Part shown: piece after piece, positions 1 through 14,020 of the stretch | Layout: every line of letters begins with the position of its first letter | Position numbering within the stretch: position 1 is the first letter of the stretch | NCBI RefSeq assembly: GCF_014805625.2 | Contig: NW_023998417.1 | Coordinates: 7,738,161 to 7,802,160, forward strand | Reading direction: 5' to 3' | DNA: 64,000 nucleotides | Source of the DNA: Glossina fuscipes | Lineage: Eukaryota; Arthropoda; Insecta; Diptera; Glossinidae | The notes under the pieces: generated by a model | What the model saw: the letters and a program-made list of their open reading frames with translations, nothing else | Database searches by the model: none | What the model was told of the DNA's origin: nothing | Made by a program: the position numbers and the translations under genes

Positions 1-3000
1 TTTGCTTTTTTTTTTTTTTAATTAATATTTTTTATTTGTTTTTTTTTTTGTTTTCCTACTTCGCTATTTTGCTTGCATTTGTTTTTTTATAATTGTTTGC
101 TGACATGCAAAGATGATAACAGTTGCAATATAATTGAAATTGTTTTGAAATTAGTTGTGTATCTGGCTGCGTCTTACATGATAGGAAAATTACTCTAACT
201 TTGTTGTGTTTCACTTGTTTAATTAGAAAACTAAAATGCAAAACCAAGTAGATATATATATATATATAACCTCCAACAACAACACTAATAACATCGCGTT
301 TCATGTTTATTTCTTATTAGTAATAAATTAGGGAAACATTGGAATTAAACCGGTTGCCCCCGCCCCCCTTACTCACTACACGTACCATAGAGCGATAGAG
401 TTCACAGAGTTTCTATTATTCTCTTTACAGCACCCGGAATTAAAAAAATTAATAAAGCACGTGCCGGATATTATGATTTCATTAAATTACTTCCAGTACT
501 ACTCGCTTGAAAACTTGCTCACAATAGATGCTTGAAGGAAGAAAACCAACTTGTAACCTTTAGCGGATACTATTCTATTCTAGTGGATAATTCGAGCGCT
601 TACAGGTAAGAGGAAAAAAGTTTTCGATTATTTTGATTTGGTTGGTCACTATAGGATGCACTAAATGATTTATTAGAACGACAAAGCGTTCGCTCAGCAT
701 TAATATCTACCTGGAAGCGTGTGTGTCTGGCATCGAGCACGAACTTGAAGAACAACCAAATTTGTTTTTCAATTTGTCAAGTTAAGCTCGAAAATTGTGT
801 CAATCAGGTCATTATGTCTGCCTACAATTAGTAAAAAATGAATTTTTCTTTTTTTTTTTCAATTATGTTTTACAAATTTGCCAACACTTTGTAAAGTTAT
901 CAGCTAAATGTTACCATAATTTTTATGAAAACAAGTTTTGAATATAAAAAGAGTTTAAGCTTAAAACGGCTTCGTTTCTAAATGCATATTGACTAGAAAC
1001 TGATTTTACTTTTTTTGATTACAACATAACCTAATCGTACTGAGTGTGCTTGCTTTTTATTTTAGATGCAAATTTAAAAGTTTTAATAAAGAGATTTATA
1101 AACTGCGAGACAGGCAAACATAAATAATTTATAAAAATGATTCTTCTGATGTGAAACTATTTTTGAATCCAGCATTTGGTTTTTTTCGTTCGATTTTTAT
1201 ATCTATATTGACACTTGCATCATTTATTTTTACTGCCTTATAGACGGATACTGAGATTTTGATCAAAGCTCATAACTAGTTCGATTCACATAAAACCCAA
1301 AAAAAAAGAAAAAAAGATGAATAATCGATGAACTAATTTAATATGTTAACGCCTGAGTGGATGATTGAGGACAGGGTCTCGATTAACAACTCAATGGTTG
1401 TGATTTCGCATCTCAAGTCCGATGGCCTTGGATGCTGTCGCTTTACAGCATTAGTCCTAGAATTTATTTCTCTGGCTAAATGAATAATACTAACACCCAA
1501 CATAGGGTTGCGCTTATTCAATTTATAAAGATTAATAAAATAAATAAAAATTAAAAGTTCTTGTAGCAACAAATTGAATGCCTAACTTTTAAGAATGACT
1601 ATCATGTCGTGAACTGGGTAAAGAGGAAGGTTTAAGATTTGCTAACCGACTAACTAAAATTCTCTAAAAACTAATTAAAGAACAGATGTGAGCTTCTGAA
1701 TAGAGATCGCTTCTGCCTACAGAGATCTCTCAAATATATACAATGAATAACTAGCTTGGAAAGTAAATCTTTACCGTTTCATTATATGGCCATTGCTTTG
1801 GACTCTGTACCCTAAAACTTTACAACTTATGCTATTGCATCCTTTTCATGCCGTATTAACTGGTTAATAACTACAATCATCTACAATCTTACCAACTAGT
1901 AACTGTAAATAAACGAGTTGAATTAGCTCCCTCGCAGCAAAGTTATATGAACTGCTCGGGAACGGTAAAGAAGAAACCCTTACAAATTTATAAAACTCTA
2001 AATTAAACACTCCTTCTAATATATTATAGAATATATATATATAGAAATCACGGAATGACAAAATTAAAAAAAAATATCCTTTATCCAGAGATAGAATATT
2101 TAAGATGACTAGATCTGCAATATGAGAACTTAATATATATTAATTAAGAAAAATAAATAGCCAGCAAATATCGAAGAGAAGGGAGTGCAAAGTCCATACT
2201 AAACACGTGCTCTTAATAAGGAAGAAAACTAAGTAAATATAACGACTTTTTTTCTCACCGTAATTCGATACAAGACCAAAAAATGCCGACTTTTTTCTTA
2301 CTTGAAAGAATAATGAAACAAATTGAGAAGCTTAGTTTAGCAGAAAAAAAAAAAAAAAAAAAAAAAAGACGAAGAAGAAAAGACAGCAGAATTGAGACTT
2401 TATAACACTTTAGGGATTAAAATGAAATTCTTTTAGCACTTGTTGGCAAAAAAACAAAAAAAAAAAAAAAAGTAATAATAATAACCTCAGCTTAACTGGG
2501 TCCTCTTTACCTTTTTCTCTAAGTAAGCATAAAAAAGAATTCTTGTTTCTTTTTTTTTTTTTTTTTTTTAATATAAAAAGCCGACAATGGTATAAAATTT
2601 CTTCAAGCTTGTAGTTATAAATTCTTTTTAATTGTTTATGAAGAAAAAATTTTAAAATTCATTGAATTTCTTTTCTTTTTCCTTTTCTTTTTTTTTTAAT
2701 TTTTTTTTTTTTGATAATTAACTAAAATTTATTATAACAAATCGTAGCAAATAATAATAATATAAAAATCGTAAAAATTAGAAGAAGAAGAAGAATAAGA
2801 AGAGAATAAATAAAAGAAAATTCATATATTTTTCTCATCATTTTAAATGAATTGTATATTTTATTGACTCTGGGTTTATGTTGCATGTGCTTCGCAGTCT
2901 CAAGGAACGAAAAAAAAAAGCCTCAAATACATGTTAAATGCTCATAAAGTTTGCGATAATTACAAAAGCGCATAAAAATAATGAGAAAATGAAAATTATT

Positions 3001-3760
3001 TGTAAAGAGATGTAATAATCATATGAAATTAGTTTACAAATATATATATATATATATATATGAAATATATTAATTTTTTTAGGAATATTACGACAGAGGG
3101 TATTCGTCATCATTATAATAATTTGATTTGATTTATATTCTGTTTGTGTTCTTTTTCATTTATTTCTATTTAAATATTTTGCACCTGAGGTTAATCTTGC
3201 GAAAACGCCAATTCAATCATTTAATAGTATTATCTGAAATTAGGCGTAACGAAAAGAATTGCTTTCGCTGTTTAATGATCTGCGCGTGTTTCTTAATAGA
3301 ACTTAAACAAAGAATATCTGCAGTTCTATAGAACGATCTACTCTCAAATCAAATGCATTTATAGTCTTATACTCTTCTGAAATAACCAAAGGAAGTAGTC
3401 TTTCATGCCGTTAGTTTTTTTGATTGACTATGATTCACTTCCTATAATTGCTACCTCGCCCACATACTTCAAAATAACTAAACTCTCTTTTTTGAATGAT
3501 TTGCATGGAGAGTAGTGTGCTTTAGATTAGTCATAATAAAGTCTTTTGCTATTTTATTCGTTTAATCGAAACTCAATTTATTTAGAAATACGTTCAGCTT
3601 GTTTTTAATTAGGAAAGAGCAAGAAGGGCCTTGCAGAGTCAGTTAAAAATAATTAAAATTCTCATTTTCTTTGTTCTTAGATAAGAACAATCTCTTGCAT
3701 ATATCAATCTCTCGGCCTTGGTGATAGAAGAATTTGTTCTGAATTAGGCGCTGAATTGAT

Positions 3761-3770
3761 TGATTGACAG
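3761..3770 (+). promoter_or_regulatory. Perfect composite PBC-MEIS (Exd-Hth) site TGATTGACAG
   Basis: TGATTGACAG joins an Exd/PBC half-site (TGAT) directly to a MEIS/Hth half-site (TGACAG) in the arrangement known for Exd-Hth and Pbx-Meis heterodimers. It lies inside the hth gene, so it is a candidate autoregulatory site. It is a single 10-mer in 64 kb, so chance is possible. Confidence 0.3.
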
Positions 3771-5993
3771 TCATCGTTAACTAAACTTCAAACCAGGCTG
3801 AAGAAAGCAACGAGTAGTCGAGTATGTCTCTGCGATAACAGTGATAACAATAAAAAAAAACAAAAAAAAAAAACAAAATGGATGATTCTCGAAAATATAT
3901 ATTAGAACAAATCTTAGATCAATATCTAATTCATGAAAGTCTTTTTATGAGTATATTATTATAATAGTAGTAGTAATAGTAATAGTAGTACGAATTTCAG
4001 GGCTTTTTGAGCTATGATCAACAAATGAATACCACAAGTGAACGAAATAATAGGCAAACAATTTACAGATGCATGGGGGATTTATGGGGAAAAAGAATTC
4101 TTCAGCAGTAGATAGTGTAAACCGTCATCTGAATTATAGGGTGCCTAAGATCCACCTCGTACGTAGTCTTCTTATTAAATTGAAAGTACATTAAATTTAC
4201 GTTTCCTTTTCTAGTTTCAAAAATCATTTATTTTTGTTACCTTGTCTTTCAAATTGAAATATTATCGAAATTATTATATAATTTCGAAATTCTTCAGTAA
4301 TCTTTGAGGAAGCACAAAAAAGCAACAAGCCACGTTCATTATATGTTGAATCTCGGATACCCAACGGGTACCGCGCATAAACTTTTTAAGTAATATTCTT
4401 GGAGATGCGCCACATGTATATAGGTGAGAAAATATATGCGATAATTGATAACAGATTACTTGCCTATTACTCTTAAACGTTTGCATGTTTCATATTCTTT
4501 TTCTTAGTTCTTTAGCATCTAATGCTCCTTCTCGAATTATCTCTCCCAATATAAGCCCAAAAAAAAAATATATATATATATAACAAGTTTTATATTTTCA
4601 TCTCAAGATTTTCTTCTTCACGGGTTTCAGTTGTAGAGACCTCGAAAGCGAAAATAATCTTCAATAGATCTCTAAAGCACCTCTGGTCGTGGCAAACGGT
4701 ATTATAAAATTAATAAACGGCCATGCTTTGGTTGTAGTGAGTACATCAAAAAAATTACTTCATTTATGAGGAAAGCCAACGCAACTAAGCAATAATCTGA
4801 TCGTTATTGCGCGAAATCATACTATATTCAATTTTCATTTATAGTAAATATATCAAAAATGATTTTAGATTTATATCAGTTTGAAATGCATATCATAATA
4901 ATACACACTTCTCTCTGTTGTGTAATTAAAAAAAAAAATAAAAAATAAAAATTTGAAAAAAAAAAATCCTATATAGTAATCATAGTAACAATTAATCATA
5001 ATCTTCTATAAAGTATTAAATAAATTTTTAATTTTGTAAATTGAGGAACAAATCCATACCATATATGTTTTAAATCAATCATAATGCCAGCTATTGTAGG
5101 ATGTTATGCAACGTTGCCAGTTGTTTCTATTGCCCATATATATATTATATATAAAAATTATTTATTTAATATTTATTTTATATTTATGTAACATATTGCT
5201 TAATATTGCGTAATTGAATATGAAATGAATGAAGACTCTATATATATTCCCCCCCTCCTCCACTTCTCCTTGAGAAATCAAAACAATAGTTTAATTAATG
5301 TATTAAGGATGAAATTTCTATAATAGAAACTTGTGAATGTGTAAAAATGTATACAAACGGATGATTGCAAGTGTAAGACATCAGTTTTATAATGATATTG
5401 AAGTCTTTAATTAATGATCTTGATTTTCGTGCCATTTTCAATTAATCTTAATATATATAATATTAAAAAGAGTTTTTTCCAAGTTCCGTAAATAAGTTTA
5501 ACGAACCTTTCTTAGTTCATAACTACAAATGTTCAATGACTATGTTGTAAAAAAACAAAGAAAGTCTTTAGTCGGTAGACTTTCAATGGCTATGTAAGTT
5601 ATTAGGTAATAAAAAAGTATTTGTCTTGGGTCAAGAGCGAATATACGAAATTAGTTTTTGTGAGTAATTGTCGGCGCTTTAATAAATAGATGAGTCGTAG
5701 TCAACGAAATAAAGGGGCAATAATAAAAAGCTTATGCTGTAAATCAAGAATTGAATACGACCTGAATCATACCTACACTAAGTTGACTAATTGACCTTTG
5801 GTTTTATTTCCAACTTCAAAATGTTTCCTCAGGAGATTAACATCTTTATTTATAGAAATTGATAGAAGGCATTTAAAGTAAATTACTTGCAGATAAACCA
5901 TAATAGGCCCAAGTGATCGAAACTCAGCGACCTAGCTGTTGCCTAATAACTTATACTAGACTTTATCCCTTAACATCTCTTTTTTTCTATGCC

Positions 5994-5997
<4 letters not shown>

Positions 5998-6033
<36 letters not shown>
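5998..6033. repeat. (CT)18 microsatellite
   Basis: An uninterrupted 36-nt CT dinucleotide run followed by degenerate CTTT units. On the minus strand it is a (GA) run of the kind bound by GAGA-factor-like proteins. Confidence 0.95.
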
Positions 6034-6040
<7 letters not shown>

Positions 6041-7035
6041 TCTTTCTTTCCATGAAAATCTTTACAACTTAAAAACTCGAATCAATGCTACAAAGTGTCG
6101 CTGTCTGCCCAAACGCTAGCCGAAGCTCCCTCTCATTCTATTTGAAAATTTTGAGAAATATTTTTGTTATGAAACCCATCGCTAATTCAGATCAAAACAG
6201 TAGGTAATCTGAAATGTACTAAGGCTAAAATGACCCTGCCCCTTTAGCGGAGCGGTAATGCCCTTCCTCCTTCACTGCCTAAACTGAAATGTATTGAAGA
6301 ATGGAAATGCCCTCCTTTTGCCCCAAATGTTCGTTAGACTTAATTCAATATTCCGCATTACATTCTCTTCTCCAAGTATTTCATAAAATTTTGATTATAT
6401 CAAGACGTCCGTGTTCTATGCACATGCAGTCAATGGAAAGTAAAATTCCATTAATAATGAATGATTCAAGAGGCGTTCTTCCTCATTAAAACAATTCCCA
6501 TACACATCAAATTCTTATTTCTTAGTATTGCATAAAAACTTAACATATATATTCTTCACTGTTATATTTCTCGAAAACAGAATTTTCTTTGCAATTTTCT
6601 TACAAAAAAAAAACGAAAAAATTTAATTTACAAAAGTTTAATATTGATTTTTCTTAAACAATCATTCTTGACACTCTCTCTATTTCTATCTCTCTCTTTC
6701 TCGCTTTCTCTCTCGTATATGCAATTACGTTTATTCAATTTAAATTACAAGCTAAACAAAAGCAATTAACTATGAATTAATTGAATTTGAAATTTTTCTT
6801 AGAATTGTGGTAAAAGTTCATATGTTACCCATTTTTATTGGCAATTTATATACAGATATGTATGTACATGTATGATGAAGGTAAATACTATGGAGAAGAG
6901 AGAAAAAGTTAAAAAAAAAAAACAAAAAGGAAAAAAAAACAAGAAAAACAATTAAATTCCATGAGCGCAATTAAGCTCACAAGGTGGCAACACTCAGACT
7001 TAACAATGCACACAAAACACAATCTAGCACACCAC

Positions 7036-7079
7036 TCATCATCATCGTCATCGTCATAGTCATAGTTGTTGTTGTTGTT

Positions 7080-7109
<30 letters not shown>
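7036..7109. repeat. Composite CAT/GTT/GTC trinucleotide array
   Basis: Consecutive blocks of CAT/CGT, then GTT, then GTC units. The minus-strand translation is a run of Asp and Asn, a shadow of the repeat and not a gene. Confidence 0.9.
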
Positions 7110-7110
<1 letters not shown>

Positions 7111-9062
7111 GCGTAATGACATGACATACCCCAACATTAAACAAAATGTAGCATAAGGTGCATGAATATGTATATGAATGTTATACATATATATATATAT
7201 GTATTTGTATGTAATTTACTGAATCAATGGGCTAAATGGGGGGAGTGATATTCAAGTATAAAATAAACAGAGTATGTAGGCAGTTACATGCATGCATACC
7301 TACATACAGACTCTGTCTGGCTGTATATGTTAAGTTTTGCGCATGTCGTCATGCGAATTCCCTTAATTAAGCGTATAGGGAGTAATTTCACATTTTATAA
7401 ACGCCATTGTTTCATATATCGTATTTCCAGTCTTTTATTTACTTTATTTTGGTTTTCTATTTTTTTTTCTTTTTATTTGATATTTTATTTGCTGTATATA
7501 TACACAGTGTAGAGTAATACTAAAGCAAGAGCTAACTACTTGTGAAACAATTCTTTTCAAAGATTGCTAAATGAAATTGTCTCGTGTGGAGTACGCCAAA
7601 GAAATGAAATATTAGCAGATTTCAAAAATTAATTCTTAAATAAGCATAAGAAAAGAGCTTTGAGATAATATTTGCTTTAAAAATGACTTTAGTGATTTTG
7701 AGCATTTCCATGATTTCCTCATATAGAAAAGATATCAAACGTAATTAAGAAGAAGTCGCGATATCTGTGAATATTTAGTAAAATCCAACAACAACGAGAA
7801 AAAAGAGTTTCCAAATCGCCTCCCCTTTTTTCCCTTTTTTTACTTTAGTAATGCAGAACGATTTATGTTTAATATAAACGGCAGTGTTTCTAAGAGACAT
7901 GATTTGACGAAATCAATGGAGTCCTTGTCGATAAAAGCCTCTTCCTCTATAAAAACTAAGCGCCTCATAGGTTTTAAATGAAATCTCTTGGAATAATTAG
8001 CTTTAAGACTTTCTAATAGAATATTTATAAGCAAATTGTTAAGCTTGGTGTTAAAATTGATAAGATTTCTAGATTTTTCTTTCGCATAAAAGGTTTACAC
8101 ATCGTGACTGTGACCGCAAAAGCGGAGTAACTTTTATCGATTCTTTTTTGAATTTCAACTTTTAGATCTTGAGTTGTTTTTTTGGTCAGTCACACCTATG
8201 CTTGAAGACCTGCACAGGAAACACTGGCGATACAGCAAGAAAACGAAATACATCTTAGAAATCGCGTGCAATACTTCAGAAGAGTAGAATGTTAGCAGAA
8301 ATTAGGTAAGTTATCTATAGGTTTCCTTAGGCAACATACTTCTTCATACTTCTTCACGAAGTTTCATTCTAATCGGAGTAATTGCGATGAATTGCGATAG
8401 GGGGTGAGGCTTTCGTATTGCCCATTACTGTATATTTGTGGTCTTGTGCTGATGTATTTGTAAATGCGTATACGATTAAGGCAGACTATTACCAGAGTTC
8501 GTTACAGCAATGAAAACCAGGAAAAATGTGAACCAAAAAAAAAAAAAAAAAGAGAAATCAAATGAAAGAAAAGAGCTTTAGTGAAACCTTAGAAAGTTGT
8601 TATGTATAAAACATAAAAACCACAAGAAAAACAAACATGACAATAACACAGCTACAAATCCATCAAAATACACAAATCATACTCAAGATTAAATACGCTC
8701 ACAACAAGCACTCATTTACACATAAGCGCAGGCACGCATATACTCACACAATATATATGTAAAGGATCCAAAAAAAACAAAAAAAACATATAAAGGATTT
8801 AATTATTTGTTTTAGAGATTTCTTGCAATTTATAGTTGGAGGGTTAACAAAAACGTGCAGAAAAGGAAAAAAAGGAAAAGGAGAAGAGAAAATATAAAAA
8901 CAAAGAAAATATGTTTTCTATCAAATTCCGTTTGTAAAGTATATTTGCTTTACTACCACACTACACACATACGCATCGATGGAGGGTGATGTTAGATTTG
9001 TTGCTGCATTATTATTGTTTTCGGTTAACCACAATACAATCCAACCAAATAGTACAAATAAA

Positions 9063-9065
<3 letters not shown>

Positions 9066-9098
<33 letters not shown>
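9066..9098. repeat. (AT)n microsatellite
   Basis: A 33-nt pure AT/TA run followed by imperfect GTATATGTACATATC units. Confidence 0.95.
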
Positions 9099-9099
<1 letters not shown>

Positions 9100-12000
9100 G
9101 TATATGTACATATCTATGTAAGAATTTATTATTATATCGTTGGGTGAGATATATTTTCTACATATCTATCGATCCACATTTTTTCAATTTTGTGTTCATT
9201 TATTCATTCTCTCGCTCATTCAATCATTTCTCTTGTTTTTTTTTTTTTTTTTTTTTTTTGTTCGTTAATTACCGAATAAACGTTTTGAAAAAGAAAAACG
9301 TGTTTTGCTATTGATTGCTTTTCCCATAGCATGTACCTTTGGCTTCTCTTTAATCCTTAAACAAATAAAACAAAAACATGTATTATCGTTAAGAAATATA
9401 ACCTCAGGTTAAGATTACGATTTTAAATACATGATGACATGATTTAATTATTTATGCACATTTTTATAAAAATATTTTGAATTAATTGAACAATTAATTC
9501 CTTTGAAGTGAGATTTGCTTAGCATTAAAATAAAAAAATTAATGCGATATATGCCGAAAGACTTGGACTAAATCCATTATCAACTAACTCTTCGATATTT
9601 TTTTTTTTTTTTTGTTTCTATTGCTGTTGACATTTTAGAGCTGACAGCTTTACTTTTTTTTTTCGGGGCATAGATGATGAGGCGGCTTGTCTAAAATTTA
9701 ATCTGTCATATGTTTGCCAAGAATATTCAATAAGTTCATCCCGAAAGGCTCATCGAGATTGATAAAGAGATTGAATGAAATGTTAAGATTAAAAAGAATT
9801 TCGCTTGGGGGATACAAATTCTGAATTTTCTCATAATTTAAATCAACACTGAATCTAATCGGAAATGTTTAGATGCGATGTCCTTAGAGGCGACTGAAAA
9901 GGAATTGGAAATGGAGGGGATTTTCAATCAAGAAAATGTCTAAAAAGCGGGACAAAAGGATAGGAAGAAAACATCTCTTAAGATACGTTACGAAAAATGA
10001 TAATCGATAACGAGGGTACTTTCCTTTTTTGATGGTAGTATGAGCACGAAATAAAAAGTAAAAATTAATAGAAAATATCCCATAAACACATGGCAGTCAT
10101 TAAATCGCACTTTCTCTGATCTTTAAACATTTTAATACACAAACGTTATCTTCATCGTCTCATGGTTTTCATGGTCTTGTTTTAAACAAATTCCCACTGA
10201 GAATCATTAACAAAACCAGTGGAAATTATTTGAAAATTTGATTATTAAAATGTCTTCATAAAATCATTTTTTGTCCATTAAACTTTCCACTCGCAATGTT
10301 CCACACAATAACCATAAGAATATACAATTTTCTTATGCAAAAAAAAAAAAAAAAAAAAGAAGCCAACAACACGAAAAAAGATGAGAAAAAAGAAAATGAA
10401 AGTTTTATATATTCACTGAAAATTTTTATTACTACCCCTTTTGTTTTTTTTTTTTTTTTTTTTTTTGGCCCTGATTTTTCGTTCACTGTTCCCGTCGCAG
10501 GCTTAATGAGTTTATGTCTACTTTTAACAGTCATTGGATGATTTTTGCCTGTTCAAGCTATTTTTTTTTTGTTTGTGTTTTTTTGGTTTTTCGTTTTTTG
10601 TCTGTCAGCGAGTTTAATGTAATAAAAATTGTTACGTTGTTAATATAATTTCTGTACGTTGTGCCGCCTGCCTTACGTTTGCTTTGCCGTTGCTCTGCTC
10701 TCGCATAAGTAAGTAAATTTGGGAAAAAAAAGGGGTGCATAACATTTAAGTACAATTTCTAGGTAAGAGTTAGACGAGGTGATTTGCATAAATACTATGG
10801 TGGGTTATTGTTGTTGTTGTTGTTAGTGTTGTTAGTGTTGTTAGTGTTATTGTGTTCGTAATGAAACAAAGATGGTCTAAATTAGATAAGCAAATAAATT
10901 GGATTTAAATAAAATCTGGTAAAAGCATTGAAATGGTTTCACGTTACCTAAAATGAAAATCAAAATGAATAAATTAACCAATGATGATGAAAAACAAAGC
11001 ACAAAATGAAAAGTAAAAGGGGTTAAGAGGTATTTAACTCAAATAAATGAAAATATATTCATGGAAATAATTACAAGCAAGTGTGAGTAAAGTAAAAATA
11101 AAACGTTGTTCGAGTGTAATTTTCGATAATAGTTACGCTAACGATAAGAAGCCTTTAAAGGAGATTTTAAACCACGTTTAGACATAAGCCTCTCATCAGG
11201 TTTAAAGTTCATAGTAATGCTTATAGTAACGGAAGGTAAAGTATTGAAATTCTTGTGTGCTGCACAAAGACAGAGTATTGTAGTGACGTTAATTGAAGAA
11301 AACAAATCATTTCGCTTCGATGAATGAAAATAACATTAAAAGACTACTTTGACTTGCACGGAAGCTGCTACTGTTGTTAATCTCAAAAGCATGGTTTCCA
11401 ACAAGGAAAAAGGATTGTTTTTTTTTTCTTTTTTGTTTACTATTTAAACTTGCAAATATGAACTGAAAGCCATGCAGTTATAGCTATCAAAAAGATATTC
11501 CGATTTTTATTCGCCTAGAAATTTCTCTCTAAACCATGAAAAGTTAACCGAATTTCACTGGTCACTGTAAAACTGCCTCTTTTTAAAGAGGCGTAGTCTG
11601 GCAAAAAAAAAAGAATATGTGGATCACCCACAACAATATTTATTTTTATATCTATTAAAAAATAAAAAAAATGCGAGGCACAAAATTTGGAAACACTGCC
11701 TTAGGCGACTTTCGATTAAGATAATTTAATATATTGACTCAATGATAAATCACTTTAACGCCTGTTGGCGGTATGCACTTTCGATACATAATGGCTTGAT
11801 CAATAATTACCGTGACTGGCGTACATATTTCGTATGTAAGAAGACACAAAGCAATTCAATTTATTAAAAGTTGAACAAATTTATCGACGTGGCATTGATT
11901 CGGATTGAAATTTCTAACTGCTTCCCCAACTATTGTAGTCTCAACATTTGGGTCGCAACGAAAGATTGAGATCAAATTATGAGGCAACTAGGTAAACTGA

Positions 12001-12448
12001 AACGTATTTTGAGAATCTTGACAAATCGTTTCATCGAAATGTTAGAGAAACAATCCCGACACAAGGGACGTATAATATGTATGTGTAGGACAGAGGTACA
12101 AAAGAGCATAATATAAGCAGATCCAGAAGATTGTTGGGAATATTTAAAATCGTCTGTCAGTAGATAGTAGCACGTCATTATGTGTATGGATCATAACTTT
12201 ATGACATTGGTAACAATGAAAAGAGTTATAAGGACTTTGGACTTGCAAAAAACTATAATTTTTGATGGTCTAACTAACTTTTTTTAAATCATTTTCTAGC
12301 AAAAGTTCATGAAATTTGTGCAAAGGCGGGAAGGATCCGCTTAAAGATTTATTTCTATCTATCTCTACGTCAATGAGAACGCTCTGGGTTCAGTGGGTCA
12401 AATCATACTCTTTTATAACATTAAACTGCCAAACAACATGAAGCTTAG

Positions 12449-12481
<33 letters not shown>

Positions 12482-12995
12482 GTGCTCAACGTTCGTTGTT
12501 AGCTAGTCTTTGAAGCATTTTCATTTGGTTTTAATTTTTTTGATTATCTTCTTTGTTTTTTTTTTTTACGGTAACAACAAAGAATAAATTTGTTAAAAGA
12601 AATGTTAAAAAGAGAAATAAATAAAAGCAAGAAAACGAAGAAGAAGAAGAGCTTTAGTAGTTTCACTGAAATTTCATGATTTGGCATAAATTCATGCAAT
12701 ATTTCCTATGCCATCATCATGTTCGTAGCATAAAGTGTCGTAAGACGTCTGAAAGTCTACCTTTTGGTTTGGAAACAATAAAAAACTAAATTCTTTTAAA
12801 GCTTACTTGCAATTTTTCACTATGAAAACATGTCTGCTACGTAGAATTATGGCCGTTTTTCATTTCATTTCGCAACGTGGAGGGGGCCCAAAACGAGGAA
12901 AGGAATAAAGAAATTCATTTTTCTCTAAGCGGGCAAATATTTTACTTATGTATTAACTATGACTAACTCTAAAAGATTTAAGATTTCTCTCTCCT

Positions 12996-13010
12996 CCCCC
13001 CCCCCCCCCC
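12996..13010. repeat. C15 homopolymer
   Basis: Fifteen consecutive C in a region otherwise dominated by T, within a CT-rich stretch (12985-13020). On the minus strand this is G15. It is the only long C/G homopolymer seen in the window. Confidence 0.9.
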
Positions 13011-13230
13011 TCCCCTTTCATCTTTTTGCTCAAAATGCTCTAATTTTTTTAGTCTTGGGTTTCGTTTTCGCATTTTTGTTTTTTGTTTTGTTTTTGTTTT
13101 TCTTTTTCTTTAAGTTATGACACAGCGTTATTATCGTCTTATGTGTAAATTCATTGCAAATGCTTTAATATAAATATTATCGAAGTGTAACATCTTTTTA
13201 TGATGTAAATACATAAAAATTTTCTTAAAC

Positions 13231-13254
13231 ATATACACTTATATAAGTGTATAT
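13231..13254. repeat. 24-bp perfect palindrome with overlapping direct repeat
   Basis: ATATACACTTAT followed directly by its reverse complement ATAAGTGTATAT. The ATATAAGTGTA half is repeated again immediately downstream (13252-13262), so either a hairpin or a slipped duplex could form. Confidence 0.85.
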
Positions 13255-13789
13255 ATAAGTGTACGTATAGATGTATTAATGTACATATACATGTATGACG
13301 TTGCTTAAGACTGATTTTTTCATTATAAGAATTTCTGTAAATCTTCATGCGAGAGCACATAAGTATACACTTTTTAAAAAATAAAAACACTTTTAAGCTG
13401 CGGTCCCTTTTGGTTTTTAGTTACCATCGACTCTTTAACTATCATTTTATATACTATACGATGATTCATCATATTTCTTGCTGACTTCCTTTTCTTCATT
13501 TTTGGCTTAACATGATAAAGCAGTTTTTGAAATAACTTCTTTTTTCCGGAATTTTGTGTATTACAGCAGACTTAAAGACGTCAGAAACGCCACTGTATTG
13601 CGGTATTTTTTTTTTTTTACAAAGCAAAGGTAAAAGGGGTCTTTCATCATCGCTCTCTGCGTAAAACTATGAAGGTTTTCTTATACGTTTTCTAATAATT
13701 GAATTTTGAACGATATTTTTCTATTCGCTCTTGCGAAAGAAGTAATACAACGTAAGTACCCTATTTATTAGAGAGAGAGTAAGTTTATA

Positions 13790-14020
13790 TACAATGGCCC
13801 CTGCGTTTCATACATCATAGATGACGAAGAGATCAACATATCACTGACATAATGACCAGAGGGCTGGTACTGCGCGCTGCACTACGAAGTAAAGGATCCT
13901 CATTTCTGGCGAGTATAACGCCGGACATTGTAAGATGCTGCGAACCACAGAAGATAGCGGGATTTATAAGAATCCTAAAACGGGCGGACTAGGCCACGGA
14001 CGACTACAATAGATCGGATT
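13790..14020. other. GC-richer island, possible decayed coding or repeat fragment
   Basis: Markedly richer in GC than its flanks and free of simple repeats. On plus, a 55-codon stretch without Met start runs from about 13832 to a TAG near 13995. On minus, a reading containing SAQYQPSGHYVSDML is open only briefly, and an AATAAA and a TATATAAA lie just beyond it near 13765-13790. No reading frame is long or convincing and I recognise no family. It may be a transposon remnant or a conserved non-coding element. Confidence 0.3.

Larger units (their letters stand above)
1..13789. other. Intron block: simple repeats, no recognised gene
   Basis: Contains poly(A) runs (2344-2367, 2457-2471), a (TA) run at 3040-3061, a pure (CT) run at 5998-6033, a composite trinucleotide array at 7036-7109, a (TA) run at 9066-9098, T/A tracts at 9236-9259, 10338-10358 and 10445-10466, a (TA) run at 12453-12480 and a C15 run at 12996-13010. 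The ORFs are low-complexity translations of these repeats or chance frames. One perfect PBC-MEIS composite site lies at 3761-3770. Confidence 0.7.

Noticed and set aside
1333..1572. 79-residue minus ORF containing HPRPSDLRCEITTIELL
   Set aside because: Looked faintly transposon-like, but no catalytic motif, terminal repeats or second fragment could be found.
6909..7127. Asp/Asn-rich ORF on minus
   Set aside because: Entirely explained by the trinucleotide array at 7036-7109 and flanking A runs.
7840..8034. 64-residue minus ORF with an EEEAFIDKDSIDFVKSC-like stretch
   Set aside because: Composition is plausible but no family, splice context or GC rise supports it; below the level I would annotate.
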